Source: Tsukamurella sp. 8F
GTDB lineage: Bacteria > Actinomycetota > Actinomycetes > Mycobacteriales > Mycobacteriaceae
Direction: 5' to 3'
NCBI RefSeq assembly: GCF_029167375.1
Contig: NZ_JARFTP010000028.1
Coordinates: 1 to 52,206 of the forward strand
Length of the DNA stretch: 52,206 bases
The position numbers were made by a program, and so were the translations under genes. Of the stretch, positions 8,125 through 16,790 are shown in pieces; the stretch's first letter is position 1, and every line of letters begins with the position of its first letter. The notes below the pieces were generated by a model. The model searched no databases, was not told the DNA's origin, and worked only from the letters and a program-made list of their open reading frames with translations.

Positions 8125-8162
8125 CACGTAGTGCCCGCTCCGATCGGAGCGGGCACTACGTG
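8125..8162 (-). terminator. Perfect 38-bp palindrome downstream of mmpL3
   Basis: The 19-bp arms 8125-8143 and 8144-8162 are exact inverted copies centred on CGATCG. It is 20 bp after the mmpL3 stop and would act as that gene's terminator. Being symmetrical it also works from the other side, so the two convergent operons are doubly insulated together with the hairpin at 7988. Confidence 0.8.
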
Positions 8163-8181
8163 ATTCAGAGGACGATGCCGA

Positions 8182-11034
8182 TCATCGCTGCGGGGGTTGC
8201 GGCGGGCGAGGCGGCTGGGGCGGTCGCCCACCCGGTCCCTGCTGCGGGCCGCGCGGCGGGTACGGCGGGCGTCCACCGGGACCCTGCTGTCCACCGGGGC
8301 GCTGCTGCCCACCCGGACCCTGCGGTCCCGGTCGTCCCGGCATCGGCGGCTGATAGCTGCGCGGATCCTGCGGTGGTCGGCGCGTCGGCATCGACGGCCG
8401 TGGTCCACCCGGATACGGCGGTCGGGGTCCGCCCGGACCCTGCTGACCGCCCGGACCCTGCTGACCACCCGGCCCCTGCGGTCCGATCGGTCCACTGGGC
8501 CGGGGGCCCTGCGGCGGGATGCCCTGTCCGGGACCACTCTGGGGGCGCCTCTGGATCGGGCCGCTGGGCCGCGGGGCCGGGCCGGATGGGCTCGACGGGG
8601 CCGGGCCCACAGGTGTGGCGCCGACCGGCGGCAGCGAACCGACGCCCGCTCCGACGAGCTGCGGCGCAGCGCGGCCGGGGGCCGCGGACGCGGCGCGCGC
8701 GCGCGTAAGCGGCTTGCCGTCCTTGGTCTCGACTGGCAGTGACACCTCGCCGAGGCCGATACGGTGCTGGACCCTGCGCATCCATTGCGGCGCCCACCAG
8801 CAGTCGTCGCCCAGCATCTTCATGACGGCGGGCACGAGCACCATGCGGACGACGGTCGCGTCGATGATGAGCGCGAAGATGAGGCCGAAGGCCACGTACT
8901 TCATCATCACGAGTTCGGATGTGGCGAAGGCCGCCGTCACCACGATGAGGATCAGTGCCGCGGCCGTGATGATGCGTCCCGTGTTCGCGGTGCCGGCGCG
9001 GATGCACTGCGGTGTGCTCGCACCGGCCTCGCGTTCCTCGATCATGCGGGATATCAGGAACACCTCGTAGTCGGTACTGAGGCCGAACACCACCGCGATG
9101 ATCAGCACCAGGACCGGCGCCATGAGTGGTCCGCCCGTGAAGTTGAATATGTCGCCGCCGTGGCCCTCCACGAACATCCACGTGAGGAAGCCGAGTGTCG
9201 ACGCCAGCGACAGCACGGACATCAACACGGCCTTGATCGGCAGCACCAGCGATCCGAACGCCAGGAACATCAGCACCGTCGTGACCACGACGAGCATGAG
9301 CATCAGCCACGGCAGGATGTCGAGCATCGACTGGATGGAGTCGTACTGCAGCGTCGGGGTACCGCCCACCAGGAAGTACCGCTCACCCGGCTTGGCATCC
9401 GGCACCTTGATACCGCGCAGCCACTTGACGGCCTGCCCGACGGCCGCGGAGTCGTTCGGATCCTGCAGCGTCGCGCTGTACTGCGTGATCGTGACGTCGA
9501 CTCCCTTGTACGAGAGCTTGTCCTTAGAGTCGAGCACGGTCGAGGCGGGCTTCTGGCCGGCGCTGAACTTCCCGGTGAAGCCGGGGATCTTGTTCGCCTC
9601 GTCGATGACCGCGTCGATCTGCTTCTGCGTCGCGTTGGTGAACACGATCTTGATCGGCTGGCCGGTCAGCGTCGGGAACAGGTCTTGGAACTTGTCCTGC
9701 GCCTGTCGTGTCGTGTTGGTGGGCGGCAGGTAGGCCTGCGAGATGCCGCCGAACGCGAGTTTGGTGATCGGGGTGACCAGCGCCAGGAGCAGGACGACGA
9801 CTATCGCCGCGGCCGCGACGGGCTTCTTCATCACGATGTCCGTGACCCGACCCCAGAAGCCGCGTTCGACCTCCTCCTTGGTCTTGGTCTTGGTGGCCGA
9901 GTGGGCCCAGCGCTGCACGCGGGCGCCGCCGATACCCCGCTTGGAGAGCTCGCCGAGGAACCAGCCCAGCGACAGCGCGTCGACACGGGGCCCGAGGACC
10001 GCGAGCATCGCGGGCAGCATCGTGAGCGACAACAGCGCGGACATCAGGACGCCCAGCAGCGCGCCCGTCGCCATCGACGTGAGCAGCCCGAGCGGCGCGA
10101 TGTACAGGCAGAGCAGCGCCCCCACGATGAGCATCGACGACATGATGACGGTGCGCCCGGCCGTCATCACCGTGCGTCTGACCGCCGTTGGTGTGTCGTA
10201 CCCCTCCGCGAGTTCCTCTCGGAATCTGGACACGATGAACAGGCCGTAGTCGATCGCGATGCCGAGGCCGATCAGGGAGATGATCGGCCCGACGAAGAAG
10301 TTGACGTCGGTGAAGAAGGTCAGCGCGTACACGATCGCCGATGACGCGCCGATAGACATCACGCCGATGATCACCGGCAGCGCGGCCGCGATCACGCCAC
10401 CGAACACGAAGAACAGCACGATCGCGACCAGCGGCAGCGCGATGAGCTCCGCTCGGTGCGAGTCGCGGTCGACGCCCTCTGTCACGGCGCTCGTGACCGG
10501 TGTGAGGCCGGCGAACTCGGCAGTGAAGTCGGGTGACTTGAACCCGTCCGCGAGGCCGTCGCGGATCTCCTGCCAGTCCTTGCCGCGCTGCGTATCGTCG
10601 GTCGACGTCATCGGCAGGGAGGCGAAGCCCCACGACGTCCCGTCGGCCTCCGTCTTCGTCAGGCCCTCGCCGACGCTGACGTAGGAGAGCATCGACGACT
10701 CGTCGAGTTTCTTCGTCCCTTTCGAGCCGTACTTCTCCCCGATCTTCTCGAGGTCGGCCTTGACCGCGTCACTGATGTCCGGATCCGTGACCTTCTTGCC
10801 CTTGTCGGCCTTGATCAGCACCAGGATGTCGGAGGCCGACTCGCGGCCGTACGCCTTGTCGGTCAGGTTCGATGCCGCCACAGACTGGCTGGCGTCGTCG
10901 TAGAGGCCGGTCATCTTGGTGGCGCTGCCGAGGCTGAAGTAGCCCCAGATCCCCGACACCGCGACGATCGCGACCAGCACCCCGATCAACGTGAACCGGA
11001 ACGCGTAGGTGAACCGCCCTATCGCTGCGAACAA
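8182..11034 (-). CDS. mmpL3: MmpL3 trehalose monomycolate flippase (RND superfamily)
   Basis: A 950-residue RND transporter that flips trehalose monomycolate across the inner membrane for the mycomembrane; it is essential in mycobacteria and a drug target. TM1 is near the N-terminus, followed by porter domain 1, TM2-6, a cytoplasmic loop, TM7, porter domain 2 and TM8-12. The proton-relay Asp-Tyr pairs are present in TM4 (GIAIDYGLFIVS) and TM10 (GLSTDYEVFLIS). SQSVAAS after TM1 matches mycobacterial MmpL3. The C-terminal ~130 residues are a Gly/Pro/Gln-rich tail. The start is taken as TTG at 11034, with AAAGGA about 8 nt upstream; no ATG or GTG in frame fits better. A CACAAT -10-like box (11068-11073, minus) lies in the 3' end of the NYN gene. 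Order trmB, NYN, mmpL3 matches Rv0208c-Rv0206c. Confidence 0.95.
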   Translation of the reverse strand: MFAAIGRFTYAFRFTLIGVLVAIVAVSGIWGYFSLGSATKMTGLYDDASQSVAASNLTDKAYGRESASDILVLIKADKGKKVTDPDISDAVKADLEKIGEKYGSKGTKKLDESSMLSYVSVGEGLTKTEADGTSWGFASLPMTSTDDTQRGKDWQEIRDGLADGFKSPDFTAEFAGLTPVTSAVTEGVDRDSHRAELIALPLVAIVLFFVFGGVIAAALPVIIGVMSIGASSAIVYALTFFTDVNFFVGPIISLIGLGIAIDYGLFIVSRFREELAEGYDTPTAVRRTVMTAGRTVIMSSMLIVGALLCLYIAPLGLLTSMATGALLGVLMSALLSLTMLPAMLAVLGPRVDALSLGWFLGELSKRGIGGARVQRWAHSATKTKTKEEVERGFWGRVTDIVMKKPVAAAAIVVVLLLALVTPITKLAFGGISQAYLPPTNTTRQAQDKFQDLFPTLTGQPIKIVFTNATQKQIDAVIDEANKIPGFTGKFSAGQKPASTVLDSKDKLSYKGVDVTITQYSATLQDPNDSAAVGQAVKWLRGIKVPDAKPGERYFLVGGTPTLQYDSIQSMLDILPWLMLMLVVVTTVLMFLAFGSLVLPIKAVLMSVLSLASTLGFLTWMFVEGHGGDIFNFTGGPLMAPVLVLIIAVVFGLSTDYEVFLISRMIEEREAGASTPQCIRAGTANTGRIITAAALILIVVTAAFATSELVMMKYVAFGLIFALIIDATVVRMVLVPAVMKMLGDDCWWAPQWMRRVQHRIGLGEVSLPVETKDGKPLTRARAASAAPGRAAPQLVGAGVGSLPPVGATPVGPAPSSPSGPAPRPSGPIQRRPQSGPGQGIPPQGPRPSGPIGPQGPGGQQGPGGQQGPGGPRPPYPGGPRPSMPTRRPPQDPRSYQPPMPGRPGPQGPGGQQRPGGQQGPGGRPPYPPRGPQQGPGGRPPQPPRPPQPPQR
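8184..8560 (-). repeat. Gly/Pro/Gln low-complexity repeats in the MmpL3 tail
   Basis: Degenerate short units encode repeated GPGGQQ and RPPYPGG-like motifs, with recognisable 15-18 bp direct repeats near 8430-8490. This is the cytoplasmic tail of MmpL3; it is probably disordered and likely variable in length among strains. Confidence 0.75.
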
Positions 11035-11065
11035 ACGAACATTCCTTTCGACGAGCCGACGGGCC

Positions 11066-11749
11066 CTATTGTGTCCGACCCGTGAGGAGCGAGGAGAGTG
11101 GCCGGAACGGCTGCAGCCACGCACCCTCGTCGGGCAGGGAGTCCAGGGAGACCCGCGGGAGGGGTTCCCGGAACACGCCCGGGATGTCCTCCAGATCGGT
11201 GAATTCGAGCAGGGTGGACGACACGGCCCACGCGGCGTGCTCGCGGAAGCCGATGACGTGCACCGGCACGCCCTCGGTGGCGATCTCCTCGAGCGGTTCG
11301 CGGAAGGCCTGGCCGTCGGCCGACGCCACGTAGACGCCGGCGAGGCCGGGGGAGAAGCGCCGGACCTGGATATGGTCCAGCATGTCCTGATCGACGTCGC
11401 TGTCCTCGTCGATCTTGGGCTTGGCGAAGACGGCGTAACCGACGTTGCGCAGGGCCTCCACCCACGGGCGGACGACCTCGGCGCTGCCGGGCGCGATGTT
11501 GGTGAACACGGTGGCCTCGGGCTCGACCTCGTGCCCGGTGGTGGATGCGAGGTGCGCGGACTCGCCGAGCAGCCACCGGCCGAGCGCGTCGAACCGCGGA
11601 CGGTACGCCGCCGTCGGGCGTCCGCCGAGGATGGCTCCGAGCCCCATGTCGAGGTTCGGGGCGTCCCAGACGAGCAGGACGGTCCGACGCTCGTCGGCGT
11701 CGACGTCCAGAACGTCCGGCTGATGCCCCGGGCTCTCCGTCACAGCCAC
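11066..11749 (-). CDS. NYN (PIN-like) domain protein, Rv0207c-like
   Basis: A 227-residue cytoplasmic protein with a NYN domain, a PIN-like nuclease fold. Conserved Asp residues appear at WDAPNLDMGLG, at KIDEDSDVDQDMLDH and at VYVASADGQAF, in the order expected for metal binding. The role is presumed RNA processing or decay and is unproven. It sits between trmB and mmpL3, as Rv0207c does in M. tuberculosis. The start is probably the GTG at 11749, which shares a base with the trmB stop (TAGTG) and has GGGAGAGG 8 nt upstream. An ATG at 11767 inside trmB is possible but has no ribosome site. Confidence 0.8.
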   Translation of the reverse strand: MAVTESPGHQPDVLDVDADERRTVLLVWDAPNLDMGLGAILGGRPTAAYRPRFDALGRWLLGESAHLASTTGHEVEPEATVFTNIAPGSAEVVRPWVEALRNVGYAVFAKPKIDEDSDVDQDMLDHIQVRRFSPGLAGVYVASADGQAFREPLEEIATEGVPVHVIGFREHAAWAVSSTLLEFTDLEDIPGVFREPLPRVSLDSLPDEGAWLQPFRPLSSLLTGRTQ

Positions 11750-12564
11750 TATCGCAACCTCTCCCATACGAACTCGTGGATCTCGCGGCCCACCTGCTCG
11801 GCCTTGCCCTGGAACTTCGTGACCGGCCTGTCGACGCTGATCGGCAGGCGCGCGTTCGCGAGGTCCGGCGGCAGTGGCACACGGCGCAGGGACGGCTCAC
11901 CGTCGCCCACCTGGCCGATCCACTCCGCATAGTCTGCATGATCCGTCGCCACATGCACTATCCCGCCAGGTCGGACGCGGCTCGCAAGCAGTGAGAACGT
12001 GCGCGGCTGCAGCAGCCGACGCTTGTGGTGGCGGGCCTTGGGCCAGGGGTCCGGGAAGAAGACGCGGGCGCCCTCGAGCACCCCTGGCGCGATCATGTCT
12101 TCGAGTACGGCCACCCCGTCGCCGCGCACCACCCGGACGTTCTCGAGTCTCCTATCCTGCAGTCCGCGCAGCAGCTGGGCGATGCCCGGCACGTAGACCT
12201 CGACGGCGAGCACGTTCACATCGGGCTCGGCGGCGGCCATGGCGACGGTCGAGGTCCCGGTTCCGCACCCGATCTCCACCACCAGTGGAGCGACACGCCC
12301 GAACCAGCCCGGGGCGTCGAGCGGCTCGGGCGGCGCGGGAAAGCGGTCCGCAGGTGCGTACTCTTCGGGACCGACCGCCGCCGGGGCGTTCGGATCGAGG
12401 GGTGCGGCGGGCGGGATGTCGCGGGCGTAGCCAGGCCACATCTCCTCGCAGACCCGCTGCTGGGCGGGGGTCAGCGCGCCGCGCCGGGACCGGAAGCTGG
12501 TGACGCGCGGATAGAGGCGACGGTGCTCCGCGCCGGGATCGAGAGGCTGTGACACGCCGACCAT
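11749..12564 (-). CDS. trmB: tRNA (guanine-N7-)-methyltransferase TrmB
   Basis: A 271-residue SAM-dependent enzyme that forms m7G46 in the tRNA variable loop. The SAM-binding motif is VEIGCGTGTSTVAMA and the family signature is FFPDPWPKARHHKRRLLQP. The N-terminal ~80 residues are an extension with a TrmB-like start (RVTSFRSRRGALTPAQQ). It is the first gene of the minus-strand unit trmB, NYN gene, mmpL3 and is divergent from lprG. The intervening ~90 bp hold an MtrA-like tandem repeat, so expression of both directions may be linked. The position matches Rv0208c. Confidence 0.93.
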   Translation of the reverse strand: MVGVSQPLDPGAEHRRLYPRVTSFRSRRGALTPAQQRVCEEMWPGYARDIPPAAPLDPNAPAAVGPEEYAPADRFPAPPEPLDAPGWFGRVAPLVVEIGCGTGTSTVAMAAAEPDVNVLAVEVYVPGIAQLLRGLQDRRLENVRVVRGDGVAVLEDMIAPGVLEGARVFFPDPWPKARHHKRRLLQPRTFSLLASRVRPGGIVHVATDHADYAEWIGQVGDGEPSLRRVPLPPDLANARLPISVDRPVTKFQGKAEQVGREIHEFVWERLR

Positions 12565-12581
12565 CGTTCCCTATCGATTCA

Positions 12582-12599
12582 CGATGTGACAATTGTGAC
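12582..12599 (-). promoter_or_regulatory. MtrA-like tandem 9-mers between trmB and lprG
   Basis: On the minus strand two abutting 9-mers read GTCACAATT (12599-12591) and GTCACATCG (12590-12582). Mycobacterial MtrA is known to bind direct repeats related to GTCACAGCG; the second copy differs from that at one base. The site lies 18 bp upstream of the trmB start and about 43 bp upstream of the lprG -10. Confidence 0.5.
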
Positions 12600-12641
12600 T
12601 GATGTTGTTACCGCAAAGTGATGGAGGGCACGCTCCCTCGC

Positions 12642-12647
12642 TAGCAT
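12642..12647 (+). promoter_or_regulatory. -10 element of lprG (leaderless)
   Basis: TAGCAT is followed by exactly 7 nt (GGCGGCC) and then the ATG at 12655. Transcription would begin at the start codon itself, which explains why no ribosome site is found close by. Confidence 0.55.
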
Positions 12648-12654
12648 GGCGGCC

Positions 12655-13371
12655 ATGAAGCGAACTTCACGGGCGGCCGCGGTCGTCGTCGCCCTCGCCG
12701 CTCTGTTGGCCCTCGTCGCCGGCTGCGGAGGCCAGGGCGGCTCCGGCCCGGCGGGGGAGGCCGCGCCGACGGGTCCGCTGCCGGACGCCGCGACCTTGCA
12801 GAAGGCCGTGACCACTGCGACCAAGAACCTGCACGACGTGCAGCTCAACCTCGCGGTCGACGGCGACATCCCCAACCTGCCGGTCAAGGCGGTCAACGGG
12901 TACCTCACCAACGCGCCCGCGGTCGCCGCACAGGGCGATGCCGATGTGATCGCGTTCGGCAGCGAGGTACAGGCGAAGTTCGTGGTCCTGGACGGGATCC
13001 TGTGGGCGCAGCTCTCGGGCGACAAGTACACGAGCATGGGTAAGGCTGCGGACACCTACGACCCGTCCGTGATCCTCGACCCGAACAGGGGGCTCGGGAA
13101 GATCGTCGAGTCGGTACGCGACCTCGAGGTCGAGGGTCGGGAGGACCTCAACGACCAGCACACCATCCGGGTGTCCGGGATCGTGCCCGGTTCGGTCATC
13201 GGTGTCCTCGCCCCGAAGTCGCACCTCGGTGACCTGCCCTGCACCTTCTGGGTGCAGGAGAAGGCGCCGAACAACCTGGTCCAGGCGCACGTCCAGGTGG
13301 GCTCCGCGCTGATCAGTATGAAGCTCTCGCACTGGGGCGAGAAGCTCCCCGTCACCAAGCCGAATGGCTGA
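12655..13371 (+). CDS. lprG: LprG-like lipoprotein (LppX/LprAFG family)
   Basis: A 238-residue lipoprotein. The signal peptide has basic residues then a long Ala/Val/Leu core and ends in the lipobox LVAGC (Cys 24). The mature part matches the LppX_LprAFG fold, whose hydrophobic pocket carries triacylated lipids. In mycobacteria, LprG works with the P55 exporter to deliver triacylglycerol and LAM to the outer envelope. The gene overlaps the P55-like gene by 8 nt, the classic operon. The ATG at 12655 is preferred over 12646 because of the leaderless -10 at 12642-12647. The pair is located at Rv1411c-Rv1410c in M. tuberculosis, so its place beside trmB here is a rearrangement relative to that genome. 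Confidence 0.88.
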   Translation: MKRTSRAAAVVVALAALLALVAGCGGQGGSGPAGEAAPTGPLPDAATLQKAVTTATKNLHDVQLNLAVDGDIPNLPVKAVNGYLTNAPAVAAQGDADVIAFGSEVQAKFVVLDGILWAQLSGDKYTSMGKAADTYDPSVILDPNRGLGKIVESVRDLEVEGREDLNDQHTIRVSGIVPGSVIGVLAPKSHLGDLPCTFWVQEKAPNNLVQAHVQVGSALISMKLSHWGEKLPVTKPNG

Positions 13372-14947
13372 GGTTCGAGGGGCGCGCCGGTCCGTGGCAC
13401 TCGGGGCCGGCGGGCTCGCGGTGCTGCTGGGTGCGCTCGACACATACGTCGTGGTGTCGGTGATGAACGACATCATGACCAGCGTCGACATCCCCATCAA
13501 CCAACTCCAGCGCGCGACCCCCATCGTCACCTGCTACCTGCTCGGCTATATCGCCGCGATGCCGTTGCTGGGCCGTCTATCGGATCGACTCGGCCGCCGC
13601 CTCGTGCTGCAGGGCAGCCTCCTGCTGTTCGCCGCCGGATCGGTGGTGACGGCTCTGTCGAACGACGTCCCCACCATCGTCGCCGGCCGCATCGTGCAGG
13701 GCGTCGCGAGCGGCGCTCTACTGCCGGTGACGCTCGCGCTCGCCGCCGACCTGTGGTCCCAGCGCCGCCGCGCCGCCGTGCTGGGCTGGGTGGGCGCTGC
13801 GCAGGAGCTCGGTAGCGTGCTCGGGCCCGTCGTCGGCGTCGGGATCGTGGCGCTCGTGCAGCACCATATGTCGTCGGTCCCGCCCGAGGACGCATGGCGC
13901 GCGGTCTTCTGGATGAACGTGCCGTTCGCCGTCATAGCGATGCTGCTGATCCAGTTCTCGGTGCCCCGGCGGGCGGACCTCGAGCCGCAGCGGGTCGACA
14001 TCGTCGGGGGTGTGCTCCTCGCCGGCGCGCTCGCGCTGTCCGTCGTCGGTCTCTACAACCCGGAACCCGACGGTAAGAAGATCCTCCCCGAGCACGGCGG
14101 CTGGATCCTGCTGGGCGCGGCCGCCGCGTTCCTGGCCTTCGTCGCCTGGGAGCGCAGGGCGCGGACGCGCCTACTGGACCCCGACGGCGTGCGGATGGTT
14201 CCGTTCCTCGCGTCCTGCGCCGCCTCCGTGGCCGCCGGCGCCGCGCTCATGGTGACGCTCGTCGACGTCGAGCTGCTCGCGCAGGGCGTGCTCGGCAAGG
14301 ACCCCCGCGAGGCGGTCTTCCTGTTGGTGCGGTTCCTCATCGCGCTGCCGATCGGCGCGGTGATCGGCGGCGCGATCGCGGCGCGCACGGGCGACCGGCC
14401 GGTCGCGGTGGTCGGTCTGCTGATCGCGGCGGCCGGTTACGTGCTGATCTCGGACTGGCCGACCGATGTGCTGGCGGCCCGCCACACGATCGGTCCGCTG
14501 CACCTGCCGGTGCTCGACACCGATCTCGCGATCGCGGGGTTCGGCCTGGGCTTGGTCATCGGCCCGCTGTCCGCGGCGGCGCTGCGCGCCGTCCCCGCCG
14601 CCCAGGCGGGCATCGCATCGGCGCTGCTGGTGGTGGCGCGCATGACCGGGATGCTCGTGGGGGTCGCCTCGCTCACCGCGTTCGGGCTGTACCGGTTCGA
14701 CAAGATCATGAACGGGATGCCGTCCGCGCCCGACGGTTCGTCGTTCTCCGAGCGCATCGAGCTGGTCGCCAAGCAGACGAAGCAGGCGTTCACCATGATG
14801 TACAGCGACATCTTCCTGATCACCGCCGTCGTGTGCCTCGCGGGCGCGGTGTTCGCGCTCTTCGTGGGCGGCAGGAAGCAGCATTCGCCGGACAGTGACC
14901 CGGAGGAACTCCTACCGTCTGAGGACGGGACCGGCGTCTCGCGGTAG
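13364..14947 (+). CDS. P55-like MFS transporter, partner of LprG
   Basis: A 527-residue major facilitator with about 14 membrane helices, the P55 (Rv1410c) type. Motif A ([10 protein letters not shown]) follows TM2. TM1 carries the acidic residue pattern GALDTYVV typical of DHA2 drug/proton antiporters. A polar insertion after about residue 440 (between late helices) precedes the final one, as in lipid-exporting P55. With LprG it is expected to extract and export triacylglycerol or lipoglycans, and it may give drug tolerance. The ATG at 13364 lies inside the last codons of lprG, so translation is coupled. The C-terminal tail is acidic ([13 protein letters not shown]). Confidence 0.88.
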   Translation: MAEVRGARRSVALGAGGLAVLLGALDTYVVVSVMNDIMTSVDIPINQLQRATPIVTCYLLGYIAAMPLLGRLSDRLGRRLVLQGSLLLFAAGSVVTALSNDVPTIVAGRIVQGVASGALLPVTLALAADLWSQRRRAAVLGWVGAAQELGSVLGPVVGVGIVALVQHHMSSVPPEDAWRAVFWMNVPFAVIAMLLIQFSVPRRADLEPQRVDIVGGVLLAGALALSVVGLYNPEPDGKKILPEHGGWILLGAAAAFLAFVAWERRARTRLLDPDGVRMVPFLASCAASVAAGAALMVTLVDVELLAQGVLGKDPREAVFLLVRFLIALPIGAVIGGAIAARTGDRPVAVVGLLIAAAGYVLISDWPTDVLAARHTIGPLHLPVLDTDLAIAGFGLGLVIGPLSAAALRAVPAAQAGIASALLVVARMTGMLVGVASLTAFGLYRFDKIMNGMPSAPDGSSFSERIELVAKQTKQAFTMMYSDIFLITAVVCLAGAVFALFVGGRKQHSPDSDPEELLPSEDGTGVSR

Positions 14948-14985
14948 GTCGGGGGACCTACCCGCCGGTCCGACGGGGGTTCGTC

Positions 14986-15696
14986 ATGGGGGATCTGCCT
15001 GCTCTGCGCCGGGGTTCGCCGCGCGTGCGTGTGTCGGGACGCGACGGTGTGGGGCGCGCGACGCTCGCCCGCGCCCTGGCCGCGTCCGGGGTCGACATCG
15101 CAGGGGCCGAGGGCCCTGCGGACGTCGACCTCTACGCCTTCTCGGGCGCGCCGCGTGCGGCGGACCGCGCAGCGGCGGCGCCGGGTCGTGTCGTGGTGTG
15201 GACCAAGGCGGACGCTGCGGGCTCGTGGCAGGCCGCCGATGCGCGCGCGGCCGAGTACGCCGCACTGCTCGGGACGCCCGTGGTCCCCGTGATCGCGCTG
15301 CTGGCCACCATCGAACTCGGTGCGCGCGAGTACGCCGCGCTCGCCGCCGTGGCCGCCGCGCCACGTGCCCTGCCCGCGCCCGTTTCCGACATGCGCGCCG
15401 TCCTCGCTCCACTCGGCACGGATCACCTGCTCGACCGGCTCGGCGGATACGGGTTGGCGTGCGCGGTCGGAGCCCTGCGCGAGCGGCCCGATCTCACCGC
15501 CGCCGCCCTGTCCCGCAGGTTGCGCGGCCTCAGTGGCCTGGACGGTCTGCGCGAGCCGGTTCGTCTGGCCGTCCGTGGCATGGGCGTGCGGCGCGCGGCC
15601 GAACGCCTCGATGCCCTGCGCGAACTCGCCGTCGCCGACCCCGCCTGCCGAGATGCGTGTGAGCGGGAGCTGTTGGACGCGGCGGCCGTGCGGTGA
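14986..15696 (+). CDS. Unknown protein with degenerate P-loop GTPase-like motifs
   Basis: A 236-residue soluble protein with no firm family. Near residue 20 it has RDGVGRATLARAL, which aligns with a G1/Walker A loop but with the catalytic Lys changed to Arg and Ser/Thr to Ala. VVVWTKADAAG near residue 70 resembles a G4 box (TKAD), and VIALLATIELG a G5. This suggests a GTP-binding fold that has lost hydrolysis. The C-terminal ~80 residues are helical and Arg/Leu rich. A GGGGG-type ribosome site precedes the ATG. It is coupled (GTGA overlap) to the next gene. The M. tuberculosis genome has two uncharacterised genes, Rv0209 and Rv0210, in the equivalent place before pckA. Function unknown; the dynamin-like idea is inference. 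Confidence 0.7.
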   Translation: MGDLPALRRGSPRVRVSGRDGVGRATLARALAASGVDIAGAEGPADVDLYAFSGAPRAADRAAAAPGRVVVWTKADAAGSWQAADARAAEYAALLGTPVVPVIALLATIELGAREYAALAAVAAAPRALPAPVSDMRAVLAPLGTDHLLDRLGGYGLACAVGALRERPDLTAAALSRRLRGLSGLDGLREPVRLAVRGMGVRRAAERLDALRELAVADPACRDACERELLDAAAVR

Positions 15697-16790
15697 CGAC
15701 CGTGCTGCTGTGCGGTCAGGACCCCGAGGCGGTGACCGCATGCCGGGACCTGCTGGGCGGGATCGAGGATGTCGAGCTGCGCACCGCCGAGGTCGCCCTG
15801 GGCGGCGACGTACCGGTACCGCCCGGCACCCGCGCCGCGGTGTACGTGCTGGACTCCGCGGCGCCGGCCGACGGCGTCGACGCGATCGCGGTCGCGCGGC
15901 TGAGGGCTGCGACCGGGCCGGTGGTGGTCGTCGCGACCGGCGCGGACCGCTACCAGGACGCCGCCGTCGCGCGCGCGAGGTCGCGGGCACTGCTGGACGC
16001 CGACGTGCACCGCCTCGACCTCGGGCACGGCGCCGAGCGTTTGCGTGCCGCGCTGCGGGATCTGCCGCCCGCGTCCTCGCACGGCCTCCAGGTCGGCGCG
16101 GAGCCCGTAGGCGACGCGGCGTCGCCGGTCCGCGCGGCGGCACTGGAGAAGGCGGACCGAGCGGCCTACCTGCGCTCGTCGGTGGCTCGGAGCCGCGCGG
16201 CCCTGCTCGTGGAGTCGGCCGAGGCCTTCCGGACGCGTGCGGACGAGGCGCGGCAGGCGCCGTGCGGGCCGGAGCCGGACGAACTGGCCGAGTTGATCGC
16301 GGCGACGGTGTCCACGCTCTCGGCGCGTCTGGCCGGGCACCTGCGTGCGCTGTATCGCGGCACGTTCGCGGGCTGGGACGCGCAACCGGCCGCACCCGTC
16401 CCCGATGTCCGTGTGCCCGCGCCCGCGCCACCCCGGCAGGATAGGCGCCGCGCGGAGGATGCCGCGCTGCTCCTGGTGGGCGCGTCCGCCGGGCTAGGCC
16501 TGGGCCGGGCTCTGACGGTGCCTCTGGACCTCGTCGGGTCGCTCCGGGTCGCCGCGCTGCCGGTGAGTCTCGTGCTGGGGTTGGTATGTGCGGTGTGGCT
16601 GCTGCGAGTGCGCCGACGGGCCGCGGCTCGGTCGGCGCGGAGAGCGTGGGCCGTCGACGCGGTGGCCGCCGCCCGGCAGCGGACGGAACACGAGATCGTG
16701 GCGGCGCTGGTGGCCGCCGAATCGGCTGCCTCGCTTGCGCTCGCCCGCGGGATGGTGGGAACCGGGCGGCGCGCTCATGCGTCCAATTGA
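15693..16790 (+). CDS. Unknown membrane protein with N-terminal Rossmann/GTPase-like domain
   Basis: A 365-residue protein. The N-terminal ~100 residues have alternating beta-alpha character (TTVLLCGQDPEAV, then VVVVATGADRYQDA). A long helical central region (about 140-215) follows, then a Pro-rich linker. Two hydrophobic helices at about residues 255-275 and 285-305 are separated by a short loop, and a basic/helical cytoplasmic tail ends the protein. Paired membrane helices after a helical stalk recall bacterial dynamin-like proteins, but no intact G motifs are present. The start GTG overlaps the previous stop (GTGA) and its own end overlaps the next gene by 14 nt, so three genes form one unit. 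Its function is not known. Confidence 0.7.
   Translation: MTTVLLCGQDPEAVTACRDLLGGIEDVELRTAEVALGGDVPVPPGTRAAVYVLDSAAPADGVDAIAVARLRAATGPVVVVATGADRYQDAAVARARSRALLDADVHRLDLGHGAERLRAALRDLPPASSHGLQVGAEPVGDAASPVRAAALEKADRAAYLRSSVARSRAALLVESAEAFRTRADEARQAPCGPEPDELAELIAATVSTLSARLAGHLRALYRGTFAGWDAQPAAPVPDVRVPAPAPPRQDRRRAEDAALLLVGASAGLGLGRALTVPLDLVGSLRVAALPVSLVLGLVCAVWLLRVRRRAAARSARRAWAVDAVAAARQRTEHEIVAALVAAESAASLALARGMVGTGRRAHASN

Noticed and set aside
8430-8490. Short direct repeats resembling a small CRISPR or satellite
   Set aside because: They are in-frame codons of the Gly/Pro/Gln MmpL3 tail, without spacers of constant length.
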